Assembly: GCA_946402475.1 (NCBI GenBank)
Contig: CAMIWP010000001.1
Location: 1-20,609, forward strand
Origin: an uncultured Selenomonadaceae bacterium
GTDB taxonomy: Bacteria > Bacillota_C > Negativicutes > Selenomonadales > Selenomonadaceae
Direction: 5' to 3'
DNA length: 20,609 nt
The notes beneath the pieces were generated by a model that did not search any database, had not been told where the DNA came from, and was given only the letters and a program-made list of their open reading frames with translations. How positions within the stretch are numbered: the first letter of the stretch is position 1; every line of letters begins with the position of its first letter. Both the position numbers and the translations under genes were made by a program. This document shows, one piece after another, positions 7,197 to 14,975 of the stretch.

Positions 7197-7281
7197 TTTT
7201 AATCAAAGGCGGTCGTGCTTCGCACGCCCTACGTCTCATGCAACTCCCCGTAAGAAATAAAATTTCTAACGGGGAGTAGTA

Positions 7282-9261
7282 TCACGGGTTGAACTGCACC
7301 TTTACGGTCGTTCCCGCATCCACCAGCGTATTCGCCTCGACGCTCTGCCATGAGGCAAAGCCGGATCCTTCGCTGTCCAGGGTGATGCCGTTGTCCGCAG
7401 CCAGTTTCACCGCTTCCCGGATGCTCTTTCCCGTGAAGTCGGGCATGACGATCTTTCCTTGGGGAACCTCTCCCCGATAGACGCGCTTCGGTTTCAGGGG
7501 CGTCTGCTTCACGGGAGGATTCCCTTCCTCCGCGCCGAGAAATACATCCCCCGTCGGCTCGATGTGGAGATACCGGAAGATCTGGGAGAAAATACTCCCC
7601 GCCACGGGAGCCGCGATCTGTCCCCCATAGAAGATCCCGAGAGGATCGTCGATCATGACGAGCACCGTGACCCGAGGATTCTCCACCGGCGCAAAACCGC
7701 AAAAGGAGGCGATGTACCGACCGTCCATATAGCCCGCGCCGTCCTCCCGGATCTTCTGAGCCGTTCCCGTCTTTCCCGCAATGCGATAGCCCTTGACCGC
7801 CGCCTTTCCGCCGCCGCCCGTGGCCACCACCTCTTCCAGAAGCCCCATGAGGGTCTTGTCCGTCACGGATTCGATGGTGCGGCGCACCTCTTCCTTCTGT
7901 GTTTCCATATAAGTGGAGCCGTCTGCGTTCCGAATGGACTTCACGATATGAGGTTTCAGGAGGATTCCGTCATTGGCAATGGCCGACATGGCGGTGATGA
8001 GCTGCAGCGGCGTCACGGCGATGGACTGTCCGATGGCCGTGGTGGCGATATCCGAGTCCCGCATGTTCTCGGGTTGGAACAGGATGCCAGCTTCCTCTCC
8101 GGGAAGCTCGATGCCCGTAGGCTCCCCGAAGCCGAACTTCCTGGCATACTCCATGAGCTTCTCCGCGCCGAGCTGCAGTCCCACCTGGGCAAATCCCGTA
8201 TTCAGAGAGCTCTTCACCACATCGGTAAAAGTCACCGTGCCGAAGCTCTCACCGTTCCAGTTCTGGATCCTGCGGCCGGAAACCATGACGTACCCGGGAT
8301 CCACAAAGACCTGGTTCGGCGTCACGATCTTCTCCTCCAACGCCGCCCCGGCCACCACGGCCTTGAACGTGGAGCCCGGCTCATAGATGAAGGACACCCC
8401 TCGGTTCTTCCACACTTCCGGCGGGTAATCCAAGAACTTGTTCGGATTATAGGACGGCCTGGATGCCATGGCCAGCACATCACCGTTGCTGGGATCCATG
8501 ACGATACAGGTAATGGCTGCAGGACTGGTGGCTGCCATGGCCTTATCCAGTTCCTGTTCCACAAGGAACTGGATAGCGCTGTCAATGGTCAGCTCAATGG
8601 TCTTGCACTGATCTCCCTGGTAGCGTCGTTTGGCGAAAATGGATTCGAGGATAGGCTTGGAACTGCGATCCGTATAGAGGAAAGTATCCGTGACCTCCCC
8701 CTTGATGTACTTGTCCATGGCCTGCTCAATGCCGTCCAGGCCCTTGTCGTCCGTCCCCACAAAGCCGAGGACATTCGCTGCCAGCACATCGTTGGGATAG
8801 TAGCGCTTGGCCTCCTCCCGGAACCCCAGGCAACTCCCGTAGGATTTCTCCCGGATGAGCTTTCGGACCGCCTCGGACTCCGCATGCTCCATGCGCCGCT
8901 TCACCCAGGAAAAGCCGCCTCCCACGGCGATATCCTCCAGAATCTCTTCCTCGGTCTTCCCGACGAGGGGAGCCAGATCCGCCGCCAGAGTTTCCGGATC
9001 CTCCACATGATTGGGATCCACGAAAAGGGATTTCGTCATGGTGCTCACAGCCAATTCCCTGCCGTTCCGATCGATGATGGCACCCCTGGGGGACTGCAGG
9101 GAGTAGTCCTCTCCCACCTGGAGCCTCATGCGCTCCGCCATCTCATCCCCCTGCACCAACTGTATCCATGCATAGCGCAAGGTAACAACACAGAGCATGC
9201 CCCACAATCCGATGACCAGCCAACGTATGTTATTCTGTATCCTCGAACGGGGACTCCTCAT
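7282..9261 (-). CDS. Class B penicillin-binding protein, SpoVD/FtsI type, with one PASTA domain
   Basis: This 659-residue protein is a peptidoglycan transpeptidase that cross-links stem peptides on the outer side of the membrane. It has a membrane helix (about 13-30), a PBP dimerisation domain (about 50-210, with SPRGAIIDRNG at 57-67), a transpeptidase domain (about 240-565) and one PASTA domain at the C-terminus (about 604-657). The catalytic motifs are complete: STFK with Ser297, SLN at 352-354 and KTGT at 497-500. A single PASTA and this length are typical of SpoVD-like or PBP2/FtsI-like proteins of Firmicutes; whether it serves division or another step cannot be decided here. No mraY, murE or ftsL neighbour is present, so it lies outside the usual division cluster. 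GAGGTG lies about ten bases upstream of the ATG. Confidence 0.92.
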   Translation of the reverse strand: MRSPRSRIQNNIRWLVIGLWGMLCVVTLRYAWIQLVQGDEMAERMRLQVGEDYSLQSPRGAIIDRNGRELAVSTMTKSLFVDPNHVEDPETLAADLAPLVGKTEEEILEDIAVGGGFSWVKRRMEHAESEAVRKLIREKSYGSCLGFREEAKRYYPNDVLAANVLGFVGTDDKGLDGIEQAMDKYIKGEVTDTFLYTDRSSKPILESIFAKRRYQGDQCKTIELTIDSAIQFLVEQELDKAMAATSPAAITCIVMDPSNGDVLAMASRPSYNPNKFLDYPPEVWKNRGVSFIYEPGSTFKAVVAGAALEEKIVTPNQVFVDPGYVMVSGRRIQNWNGESFGTVTFTDVVKSSLNTGFAQVGLQLGAEKLMEYARKFGFGEPTGIELPGEEAGILFQPENMRDSDIATTAIGQSIAVTPLQLITAMSAIANDGILLKPHIVKSIRNADGSTYMETQKEEVRRTIESVTDKTLMGLLEEVVATGGGGKAAVKGYRIAGKTGTAQKIREDGAGYMDGRYIASFCGFAPVENPRVTVLVMIDDPLGIFYGGQIAAPVAGSIFSQIFRYLHIEPTGDVFLGAEEGNPPVKQTPLKPKRVYRGEVPQGKIVMPDFTGKSIREAVKLAADNGITLDSEGSGFASWQSVEANTLVDAGTTVKVQFNP

Positions 9262-9303
9262 ACCTTCTTCACCTCAACCTCTTGCTAAAAAGACATACGC
9301 CTT

Positions 9304-9333
9304 ATTTTACCACAGAGTTCGTGGATTTGCGAA
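9304..9333 (-). promoter_or_regulatory. Candidate promoter of the PBP gene
   Basis: On the minus strand TTCGCA (9333-9328) and TAAAAT (9309-9304) are separated by 18 bases, placing a start about 35 bases upstream of the PBP start codon. It follows directly on the telA terminator, so the PBP gene probably has its own transcript. The -35 match is moderate. Confidence 0.35.
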
Positions 9334-9376
9334 AAAAAAATAAGACGATGCATCATGTATCCTGTATGCAATCGTC
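9332..9376 (-). terminator. Rho-independent terminator after telA
   Basis: Read on the minus strand, a stem GACGAT(T)GCAT / ATGCATCGTC (10 pairs, one bulged T; 9376-9344) is followed by TTA and a run of nine T. It lies about 25 bases beyond the telA stop and should end the small-protein/xpaC/telA transcript. Confidence 0.85.
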
Positions 9377-9401
9377 CTATTGGATCCTGTTTTCCTTTCC
9401 C

Positions 9402-10550
9402 TCAGCGCGAATGCGCCAAAAGGGTCTGCTTGAGCCGCTCCTCGATCTGCGCCAGCTCCTGCTCCGCAGCCTGGCGTCTTGCCCTGCCCTCCTGCTGGAT
9501 GCGCAGGGTCTCCTCAATGGTGGTGATGAGATCATCGTTGACCTTCTGCACCGTCCCGATGTCCACGATGCTCCTCTCGTTCTCCTTTGCCGTCTCGATG
9601 GTGTTTTGCTTCAACAGTTCCGCATTGCGTTTCAGAAGCTCGTTGGTGGTGTCGTTCACCGCCCGCTGCATCCCGAGAACCTGCTGCTGGCGCTGGAGAC
9701 CCAGGGCAATGACCATCTGGTTCTTCCACAGGGGAATGGTGTTATAAATAGCGGTCTGGACCCGATCCACCAGAACCTTGTCATTGTTCTGGATGAGACG
9801 GATCTGCGGAGCCGTCTGAATGGCGATGGTCTTGCTGATCTTAAGGTCATGCACCTTTTTCTCGAATCGTTCCACGCTGTTCTCGAAATCATTGACCACC
9901 TGCACGGCCATGGGATCATTGGACTCCGCCGCCTGTTGGCGAAGCTTGGGAAGGGTCACCGACTTCATCTCCTGCAGTTTCTCCTCTCCCGCCTGGATAT
10001 AGAGCTGCAGGGATTTGAAATAGGCAAGGTTCTTCTCGTAAAGACCGTCGAACATGGCCACATCCTTCATCATCCGCATCTTGGACTTCTCCAGTGCCGC
10101 CTGGATGCGATCCACCTGGGTGGAGAGCTTCGTATATCCCTCCATGAGATTCTCCGCCTTATCCCTCAGAGAACCGATGATGGGCAACTTGCTGAAAAAG
10201 CTCTTCTCCTCCGTCGGCTCGAAGCCTTTGACCTTCGTCACCAATTCCCCCAGGAGCTGTCCCACATCCCCGCCGTCCTTGGTCCGCACACTGGAAAGGA
10301 TGCTGTCGGAAAAACTGGCAATGTCCTTCTGGGCCGCCGCGCCGAAGGAAAGGGGCGTGGTGGAGTCCATGAGGTCGATGTTCTCCTTGATGGTATCCAC
10401 CTGCCTGCGTTCCTCCGGGGTCAGGGTTTCCACCTGGCGGGTGAACCTTTCCGCCACGGCGGCGGGTTCCACTTCCGCAAGGGCGCCCGCTGCCTCCCCT
10501 GTCTCCCTCTGCCGGTTCCTCATCAGATCTTCCAGATTGATGTCTGCCAT
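9402..10550 (-). CDS. telA: TelA-family toxic anion resistance protein
   Basis: The 382-residue product matches the TelA family (named for tellurite resistance; the biochemical role is unknown) across its length. It is cytoplasmic, mostly alpha-helical and rich in charged coiled-coil, with the usual central stretch of helices (GYTKLSTQVDRIQ, LPKLRQQ) and a conserved PQIRLIQNNDKVLVDRVQ region followed by IPLWKNQMVIALG. I start it at ATG 10550, where AAGGGG is eight bases upstream; the GTG at 10559 sits inside that sequence and is too close. It begins 13 bases after the xpaC stop, the common xpaC-telA pairing, and ends at a strong terminator. Confidence 0.93.
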   Translation of the reverse strand: MADINLEDLMRNRQRETGEAAGALAEVEPAAVAERFTRQVETLTPEERRQVDTIKENIDLMDSTTPLSFGAAAQKDIASFSDSILSSVRTKDGGDVGQLLGELVTKVKGFEPTEEKSFFSKLPIIGSLRDKAENLMEGYTKLSTQVDRIQAALEKSKMRMMKDVAMFDGLYEKNLAYFKSLQLYIQAGEEKLQEMKSVTLPKLRQQAAESNDPMAVQVVNDFENSVERFEKKVHDLKISKTIAIQTAPQIRLIQNNDKVLVDRVQTAIYNTIPLWKNQMVIALGLQRQQQVLGMQRAVNDTTNELLKRNAELLKQNTIETAKENERSIVDIGTVQKVNDDLITTIEETLRIQQEGRARRQAAEQELAQIEERLKQTLLAHSR

Positions 10551-10563
10551 ATCCGCCACCCCT

Positions 10564-11571
10564 TCAATTCACTCGGTCCATATAATACTCTGCATAGAAA
10601 TCATCCATCTTCATGCACATGTAACGCAGGCCCTCAAAAAAACCGATCAGCCCCGGGAGCAGCGTCCAACAGAAAGCGCAGTAAAGCACTCCCTGCAGCG
10701 TCTTTCCCTGATAGAACTTATGAGCGCCGAAGGAGCCGAGAAACATGGCAAGACCGGACTGGATGACCTTGGTCAAGAGCACATCCCCTTTCCGCTCCTC
10801 CGGGATGATGCTGAAGCTCCCCGCCGTTCCCCGGCCCGGCGTGTGTTTCCCCATGAGGGAACTCTGGAGACGGTTCAGAAACCCCTCCAGTCCCGGGGCA
10901 TTGTCCCCTGTGGGACGGGGCTTTTCCCCCGGAACCTCCGCCGACCTCCGGATCCCCTCGGAATCCATGGTTTGCTCCATCACCTTGATCTCTGCGTCCA
11001 GATCGATGAACTGATCCCGCAGAAGGCGTTCGAACTGCTCTTCATAGGCCTCGTCGAGGCCGCTCAGGGCTTCCTTCATCCGCACCTTCATGGCCTGTAC
11101 TTGTCCCGTCTGGAGCTCCGTCTGCTCCAGCTCTTGATACTCCTTCACCAGACGCACCGCCCGATCCTGATAGTAGTCAATGAACCGTTGCGCCTGGGGG
11201 ATTTTCTGAGGATTCTTTTCCAGATAGCGGAGCATATTTCCCGCCACCTGCTGCATCTTTCCCAACTGGCGGGAGAGATCCACGTCACCAATCTTGCGGC
11301 GCGCCTCCTCGATGTAGGCGCAGTCCGCCACGGCCTTTTGATAACTCTCCTGGAGAAGCTCTGCCCGCTCCGCTTCCGGTTCCCCCACGCCCCGCCAGTC
11401 CAGGGCAGGCTTTGATGGCGTTTCCCGTCGGGTCGCACCCTGCCAGCCAAGGACAAGTCCCGAGAGAAGCAGGGCGATTCCCATTTCCTGATGGGACAGG
11501 AATCCCCGGATGCCAGCGATACCGCTTCCTGCGAGGGCAAGCCCCATGACGATATACAGGTACTTCCCCAT
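10564..11571 (-). CDS. xpaC: XpaC-like protein fused to a C-terminal TM2 domain
   Basis: The 335-residue product has two N-terminal membrane helices (about 4-21 and 29-44), a long charged helical part (about 65-205) of the XpaC type (named for 5-bromo-4-chloroindolyl phosphate hydrolysis; true function unknown), a low-complexity linker (about 205-260) and a C-terminal TM2 domain (about 268-320). The TM2 signature is clear: FLGSFGAHKFYQGK followed by two hydrophobic helices. XpaC proteins are usually found next to TelA, as here, but the TM2 fusion makes the protein longer than ordinary XpaC. AGGAGG lies ten bases upstream of the ATG, and the start codon shares its A with the stop of the preceding small gene (TGATG). 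Confidence 0.85.
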   Translation of the reverse strand: MGKYLYIVMGLALAGSGIAGIRGFLSHQEMGIALLLSGLVLGWQGATRRETPSKPALDWRGVGEPEAERAELLQESYQKAVADCAYIEEARRKIGDVDLSRQLGKMQQVAGNMLRYLEKNPQKIPQAQRFIDYYQDRAVRLVKEYQELEQTELQTGQVQAMKVRMKEALSGLDEAYEEQFERLLRDQFIDLDAEIKVMEQTMDSEGIRRSAEVPGEKPRPTGDNAPGLEGFLNRLQSSLMGKHTPGRGTAGSFSIIPEERKGDVLLTKVIQSGLAMFLGSFGAHKFYQGKTLQGVLYCAFCWTLLPGLIGFFEGLRYMCMKMDDFYAEYYMDRVN

Positions 11572-11810
11572 CAGTTCCCTTCCTCCTCACGTGGCAGGAA
11601 CCTGGGAGCCGCGAGAAAGATGGGACAACGGGGCGGCTCCCCCATGCTCTCCTTGCACTCCGCCTCCCTCTCGCACCATGTATTCATGGCCCGGTTCTTC
11701 CAGAGCACTCCGGGGCCGTTCGACGTATACAGAAGCTCCACGTCCTTCTCCGTACCATCTGCCGGACAAAGACAGCTGTAGGACATGATCCTCTCCATCT
11801 GCTCCGCCAT
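11571..11810 (-). CDS. Small cysteine-containing protein, first gene of the xpaC-telA operon
   Basis: A 79-residue product of no family I recognise. It has five cysteines (13, 15, 46, 52, 62) in the pattern CLC ... WC ... EC ... RC, which could bind a metal or form disulfides. There is no signal peptide or membrane helix. The start at ATG 11810 has a perfect AAGGAGG eight bases upstream, and the stop overlaps the xpaC start (TGATG), so I take it as a real, translationally coupled gene. The GTG nine bases upstream lies within the Shine-Dalgarno sequence and is unlikely to be used. Its place at the head of the operon suggests it works with XpaC and TelA. Confidence 0.72.
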   Translation of the reverse strand: MAEQMERIMSYSCLCPADGTEKDVELLYTSNGPGVLWKNRAMNTWCEREAECKESMGEPPRCPIFLAAPRFLPREEEGN

Positions 11811-11900
11811 AGATGACACCTCCTTGCTGTTATCTCTACCCTTCCTCTATTCGCCAAACTTGCCCGAAATCCTCTTTGGATGACCCGCTTCGAAACGACA

Positions 11901-11935
11901 AAATCCCACAGATTCCTTATGGCTTCATGGGATTT
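11901..11935 (-). terminator. Probable terminator after the GT2 gene
   Basis: On the minus strand AAATCCCA (11935-11928) and TGGGATTT (11908-11901) form an 8-bp stem with a 19-base loop, followed by TTGTCGTTTCG. The U-run is short, so termination may be partial. It lies between the glycosyltransferase gene and the small-protein/xpaC/telA operon. Confidence 0.5.
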
Positions 11936-11943
11936 CTACGCTG

Positions 11944-12948
11944 TTATTCAACCTTCCCGATCCCTTTGCCCTGCAGCATCATTTCCACGAGATTCAGATG
12001 TATTTCGAAATCCCGTCGACTGCGCGTGACCTCGGCATCCAAAACAAGCCCGCAGGACAGGGACAACATCACTGCCAGCATCATAACGCTGCTGACCACC
12101 AAAGTCGGCAGTCTTGGAACCAACCCGGTATTCAGATAAGTTTCGAAGACGGGAAGGAACAGGACGAGGGACAGGACAGCGAGCACTAAGGCAATGATGC
12201 CGAAAAATTGCAGGGGGCAGTAACACCGATATAAGCGCAAAAGCATCAGGAGTACCTTGCATCCATCGGAATAGGTGTTCAGCTTGCTTTTGCTGCCTGT
12301 GGGGCGATCCCGGTAAGGAACTGGGATATTTCGAATGAGCAGGTTGTGATTGAGGGCATGGACGGTCATTTCCGTCTCTATCTCGAAGCCCTGCGACAGA
12401 ATCGGGAAACTCTTCGCAAAGAGCGGGCTGAAAGCCCGATAGCCGGTCATCACGTCCAAGTCCACAAAGGAGTCCTTCCCCCAGATTCTGCTGACGCAGG
12501 CCCGAACGAGACGGTTGCCGAAGTTATGAAAGCGACGCTTGTTCTCCGTGAAATAGGTGGAGGAAAGCCGGTCGCCGATCACCATGTCCACCTTATCCCG
12601 CAGCACGCTGTCACAAAGCCGCTTCGCGCTTTCGGCCGGATAGGTGTCATCCCCGTCCACCAGCAGGTAGCAGTCTGCCGTGATTTCCCGAAACATCGTG
12701 CGGATGACATTTCCCTTGCCCTGCCGATGCTCATGGCACACGATGGCACCGGCCTTTTTCGCAAATTCCGCAGTGGAATCCGTGGAATTATTATCGTAGA
12801 CATAAATCGCAGCCCCCGGCAACGCCCGCCGGAAGTCTTCGACGACCTTTCCTATGGTCTGCGCCTCATTGAGACACGGAATCAGGACGGCAATCCCTTT
12901 GCCCGATGAATGCTCCTGCTGACTCAAAGATATCCCTCCCAGGTTCAT
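11944..12948 (-). CDS. GT2 glycosyltransferase, polyprenyl-phosphate sugar synthase type
   Basis: The 334-residue product has an N-terminal GT-A domain of family 2 (about 18-240) and two C-terminal membrane helices (about 248-267 and 282-305), the layout of enzymes that move a sugar from a nucleotide donor to polyprenyl phosphate. Motifs seen are VLIPCLNEAQTI (21-32), YDNNSTDST (51-59), the metal-binding DGDD (98-101), IGDRLSS and the GSKSKLNTYSDG segment. Its ATG at 12948 overlaps the stop of the upstream membrane-protein gene (ATGA), so the two are coupled. An alternative start is TTG 12927, seven codons later, which has GGGAGGG at good distance; the first residues are therefore uncertain. 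The donor sugar cannot be told. Confidence 0.88.
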   Translation of the reverse strand: MNLGGISLSQQEHSSGKGIAVLIPCLNEAQTIGKVVEDFRRALPGAAIYVYDNNSTDSTAEFAKKAGAIVCHEHRQGKGNVIRTMFREITADCYLLVDGDDTYPAESAKRLCDSVLRDKVDMVIGDRLSSTYFTENKRRFHNFGNRLVRACVSRIWGKDSFVDLDVMTGYRAFSPLFAKSFPILSQGFEIETEMTVHALNHNLLIRNIPVPYRDRPTGSKSKLNTYSDGCKVLLMLLRLYRCYCPLQFFGIIALVLAVLSLVLFLPVFETYLNTGLVPRLPTLVVSSVMMLAVMLSLSCGLVLDAEVTRSRRDFEIHLNLVEMMLQGKGIGKVE

Positions 12949-14627
12949 TCCAATGCAACCGGTTCAAACAAACGACAAAGGACCTCGCCCTTCTCATCCT
13001 TCTGCTCATAAAGCAGCCGGAAATCCTCATCATGGGGCAACATCACATGAAGGACGCCGTCGTTCTCCGTGGTCAGTACATGGGTAAAATGGTACTGCCG
13101 AAAAAAATCCTTATAGTATATTTTGCCGGAAACCAGATCGAAATATTCTTGGATAATGTTATGGTCTTGGTGGCTGTTGGAAGGGAGGAACACCTCGGGT
13201 CTGGCATCGACATAGCAACGAATGCCGCGAAATTCCGGATAGGCTCCCGTATTGAAGCCCGTCCAGAGAACAACGTCAGAAGAGGCGTGCCGTTCCAGCA
13301 GATAATCAATGGTGGGTCTGTACGTTTCCCCAAGGTTTGGATCCCCCTTGGAAGACAGGACAGAGGAACCGAAAAAGAGCAGGAAAAACAGAAGAATCGC
13401 CATATATTTCATGCGGAGCAGAGGAATCTGGAAGCTAAATCTTTTTTCCTTCTCCTTATAGAAAAAAACATAGCAGACAAGACAGATCGCCGCCCATAAG
13501 AGCAACAAGCTGTGGCCAAGGGGAAGAGACACCAGGCTGCCTTCCCGGAGGGCACGATTCCCCGCCAGGACACAAAGCGCCGCGAAGGGAAGAAATCCCA
13601 ACGGGCTTCCCAGCGGACTGTGGGAAGAGAGCAAGGAGGAACGCCAGTTTCTCGCCGCATAGGCCAATGGAAATGTCCCGAGGAAAAGAAACAGAAAGAT
13701 GCTTCGAAGAGCAAGAAGCCCCATAAGACCTGTTCCCAGTGTCAAGAAAACATACTGCATAGGCATGATGTTCCGCCCATAGACAATCGCCAGCAAAAAC
13801 AACAGAACAAAGAAAATCGGCCCCACGGCTCCGATTCCGGTGAGCGTGGCAGGATGGATCTCCGAGATATGACCGTGTATCTCCGGGTCATAGGAGTAGA
13901 AGACAAAAGACATGGCTTCCCAGCCGTAGGGATTTCCAAACCCCGCCAGAAAGATGCCCAGCGATGCCAGCAGAAGCGGCTTTGCATCCCAACGGCTTTC
14001 CAAGAAGATGCTAGGCCGACAACGCATCCTCTTCAAGAGGCAGGGAACCAGAAAGGGCAAAAGAAAAAGGAGAAGCATCGGCCACAGGGCCGCGTGAAGA
14101 TTGACGAGAAACAAGGAGAGAATCGGCAGGGGAAGAAGATAGCGGCCTTGATTCGTGCGGGCGTAGCGTTCCAGCAGAAGAACCTCGACGACAAAGAACA
14201 GGGTGGAGATGACTTGCGGGCGCGTCACGAAGAAAGCAGGGGCGGCCACAAAACCGATTGCCATTGTCATGATTGTTGCTGTCTGGCGATTTCCATCGCT
14301 CACCAGAAGACAAAGGCGATAATAGGCATAGAGAAGCACAACACCGATCCAAAAGACCAGATGCAGAAGCCCGGAAGGGCCAAACGATTCATAGATATTC
14401 CAGAAAATAACCCCCGTCAGCCACTGTTCCAGGACAAAATGCAACCCCTCATGCATCGTAAAAGGCTCGATATGAGGAATGCCATGCTCCATGACATATC
14501 GTCCGCCGTTCAGAATGAACCAGGCATCCGGGTCAAGCGTCCAACGCTGAAAAAAGGCCCCCACACAGGCCAGAAAAAGAGCCAGTCTCCCCATTCCGAA
14601 TTTCCCGACGCGTTGAGCCATTCCCAT
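12945..14627 (-). CDS. Large polytopic membrane protein, GT-C glycosyltransferase-like
   Basis: The 560-residue product has about ten or more membrane helices and a soluble C-terminal part (about 445-560). After the first helix comes an acidic D-P-D (32-34) followed by WFILNGGRYV and a Glu-containing loop (EPFTMHEG), the arrangement seen in GT-C enzymes, which use lipid-linked sugars outside the membrane. The C-terminal part (VVLWTGFNTGAYPEF, YVDARPEVF) resembles the tail of uncharacterised bacterial membrane proteins of this kind. Overlap with the GT2 gene suggests the GT2 enzyme makes the lipid-linked sugar and this protein transfers it. GGGAGG is 11 bases upstream of ATG 14627. GC content is lower than in neighbouring operons (24 of 60 bases at 13381-13440). 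I recognise no exact family. Confidence 0.75.
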   Translation of the reverse strand: MGMAQRVGKFGMGRLALFLACVGAFFQRWTLDPDAWFILNGGRYVMEHGIPHIEPFTMHEGLHFVLEQWLTGVIFWNIYESFGPSGLLHLVFWIGVVLLYAYYRLCLLVSDGNRQTATIMTMAIGFVAAPAFFVTRPQVISTLFFVVEVLLLERYARTNQGRYLLPLPILSLFLVNLHAALWPMLLLFLLPFLVPCLLKRMRCRPSIFLESRWDAKPLLLASLGIFLAGFGNPYGWEAMSFVFYSYDPEIHGHISEIHPATLTGIGAVGPIFFVLLFLLAIVYGRNIMPMQYVFLTLGTGLMGLLALRSIFLFLFLGTFPLAYAARNWRSSLLSSHSPLGSPLGFLPFAALCVLAGNRALREGSLVSLPLGHSLLLLWAAICLVCYVFFYKEKEKRFSFQIPLLRMKYMAILLFFLLFFGSSVLSSKGDPNLGETYRPTIDYLLERHASSDVVLWTGFNTGAYPEFRGIRCYVDARPEVFLPSNSHQDHNIIQEYFDLVSGKIYYKDFFRQYHFTHVLTTENDGVLHVMLPHDEDFRLLYEQKDEKGEVLCRLFEPVALE

Positions 14628-14670
14628 ATATCATCCATCCTCCCGCCTGCTGTCACTTTGGATTTTATTC

Positions 14671-14853
14671 TCATGATATCGGACATTTTTGATACCTTTC
14701 ATATCCCGCCCAACTTGACAGGGAATCTTCTTCCTTCTCTAATGTTTCTACACACTCCCGAACATGTCGATACATCGGCTCGGTGGGAAGTGCATAGACA
14801 AAAATCATAGCCAGCGTACCAATCAGGATGGAGGCCAATAGGATTCCCGCCAT
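14671..14853 (-). pseudogene. Truncated N-terminal remnant of a membrane polysaccharide-type protein
   Basis: A 60-codon frame starts at ATG 14853 with GAAGG about seven bases upstream. It encodes one membrane helix followed by YALPTEPMYRHVRECVE and ends after GYERYQKCPIS. The A-L-P-T-E-P-M pattern after a first membrane helix, followed by E-x-E and a G-Y motif, recalls the start of large (about 500-600 residue) membrane proteins of capsule-type loci. The frame stops about where that family begins its main domain, so I read it as the left-over 5' end of a lost gene. It could instead be a genuine single-helix small protein. The family link is from memory and only moderately sure. Confidence 0.45.
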
Positions 14854-14903
14854 CTTTGCGCCTTCGTTCAGAATACAGGGCAAATTGTTCACCTCGAAAC
14901 AAG

Positions 14904-14930
14904 AAAAAAAGGAAGTGCCGAGGCACTCCC
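14904..14930 (-). terminator. Rho-independent terminator of the tad operon
   Basis: On the minus strand GGGAGTGCC (14930-14922) pairs with GGCACTTCC (14919-14911), nine pairs including one G-T, and is followed at once by a run of T (seven or eight). It lies 45 bases after the tadG stop. Confidence 0.92.
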
Positions 14931-14975
14931 TTATGCCAGTGTTGCGTTTCCGTCAAATCCTTCTCCCGGCCTCCT

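Larger units (their letters stand above)
7163..7277. repeat. Cluster of three palindromes between rnf operon and PBP gene
   Basis: Three inverted repeats follow one another. The first has perfect 14-base arms (7163-7176 and 7195-7208, starting CTTTGATTAAAATT) around an 18-base spacer. The second is a compact CGTGC-TTC-GCACG hairpin (7214-7226). The third is a long hairpin with 9 paired bases, one A-A mismatch and 6 more pairs around an AAA loop (7243-7277). The third lies four bases past the PBP stop codon and could end that transcript, but no U-run follows it on either strand. The set may be a small non-coding repeated element; copies elsewhere cannot be checked from this window. Confidence 0.6.

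Noticed and set aside
7459..9288. A 609-codon plus-strand open frame opposite the PBP gene
   Set aside because: Same cause: the minus strand carries all three PBP catalytic motifs, and the plus product shows no recognisable domain.
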